Origin: Rhodospirillaceae bacterium
Lineage (GTDB): Bacteria; Pseudomonadota; Alphaproteobacteria; Rhodospirillales; 2-02-FULL-58-16
NCBI GenBank assembly: GCA_013349695.1
Contig: DUZD01000201.1
Location: 1-5,523, forward strand
Length of the DNA stretch: 5,523 bases
Direction of reading: 5' to 3'
Shown: in pieces, positions 5,449 to 5,523 of the stretch
Layout: each line of letters opens with the position of its first letter
Position numbering within the stretch: the first letter of the stretch is position 1
Translations under genes and position numbers: made by a program
The notes under the pieces: generated by a model
Database searches by the model: none
What the model saw: the letters and a program-made list of their open reading frames with translations, nothing else
Told to the model about the DNA's origin: nothing

Positions 5449-5513
5449 TATTATCGAATTCGTGTTTCCGCACTCGCCGGCGCCTTGATGCCGGCCGGCG
5501 CGGATTTTTTTTG
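5449..5513 (+). ncRNA. candidate short transcript or attenuated leader of about 65 bases
   Basis: A promoter ending at 5442 is followed by an intrinsic terminator whose T run ends at 5512, with no convincing ORF between them. The only short frame (GTG 5463 to TGA) encodes eight residues and lacks a ribosome binding site. This is the layout of a small RNA gene or of a leader with a terminator in front of a gene beyond the window. The start position is estimated from the -10 box, and the sequence matches no RNA family I know. Confidence 0.4.
5475..5512 (+). terminator. Rho-independent terminator
   Basis: CGCCGGC (5475-5481) pairs with GCCGGCG (5494-5500) around a 12-base loop. CCG 5468-5470 can add to CGG 5501-5503. 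An uninterrupted T8 (5505-5512) follows. An alternative stem (5476-5481 with 5490-5495) competes within the same sequence, as in attenuators. The T run is only on this strand, so it acts on rightward transcription. Confidence 0.72.
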
Positions 5514-5523
5514 TGCCCGGTTG

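Overview
The window looks like chromosomal DNA from a GC-rich proteobacterium, most likely an alphaproteobacterium of the Rhodospirillales type. This rests on base composition, the style of the NirB/NirD proteins and the HxLAGSAxTFGF form of the Hpt motif. It is an inference from family resemblance, not a database match.

Layout. Positions 1-468 (minus strand) hold the N-terminal part of a histidine phosphotransfer (Hpt) domain protein that runs off the left edge. Positions 469-1243 are a long non-coding stretch with two parts: a GC-rich segment dense in strong hairpins (624-822), then an AT-rich segment with a large near-perfect dyad (1089-1139). A textbook sigma-54 (-24/-12) promoter at 1244-1259 and a structured leader precede nirB (1349-3802) and nirD (3799-4125), the large and small subunits of NADH-dependent siroheme nitrite reductase. 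Convergent to them on the minus strand (4169-4863) is an AhpD/carboxymuconolactone-decarboxylase-like protein with a C-terminal SEC-C metal-binding tail. Its reading frame is broken at a run of seven G. Further right are a small, very basic minus-strand ORF carrying two copies of an ERRxxRDRR motif (5053-5238) and, at the right edge, a sigma-70-type promoter followed within about 65 bases by an intrinsic terminator.

How it works together. NirB and NirD reduce nitrite to ammonium with NADH. The sigma-54 promoter suggests control by a nitrogen-responsive enhancer-binding protein, and so an assimilatory role. The dyad centred about 155 bases upstream of the predicted transcription start lies where such an activator would bind, but it does not look like an NtrC site.

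Main oddities. nirD has no ATG, GTG or TTG at its expected start: the family-typical beginning is encoded as ATA-AGC-AAA-TGG, with the ATA overlapping the nirB stop (ATAA instead of the usual ATGA). The neighbouring SEC-C gene has a frameshift in a homopolymer. The right edge encodes what looks like a short promoter-terminator transcription unit. The 624-822 segment could fold into a structured RNA. No complete new multi-gene system (defence, CRISPR, mobile element) is visible.
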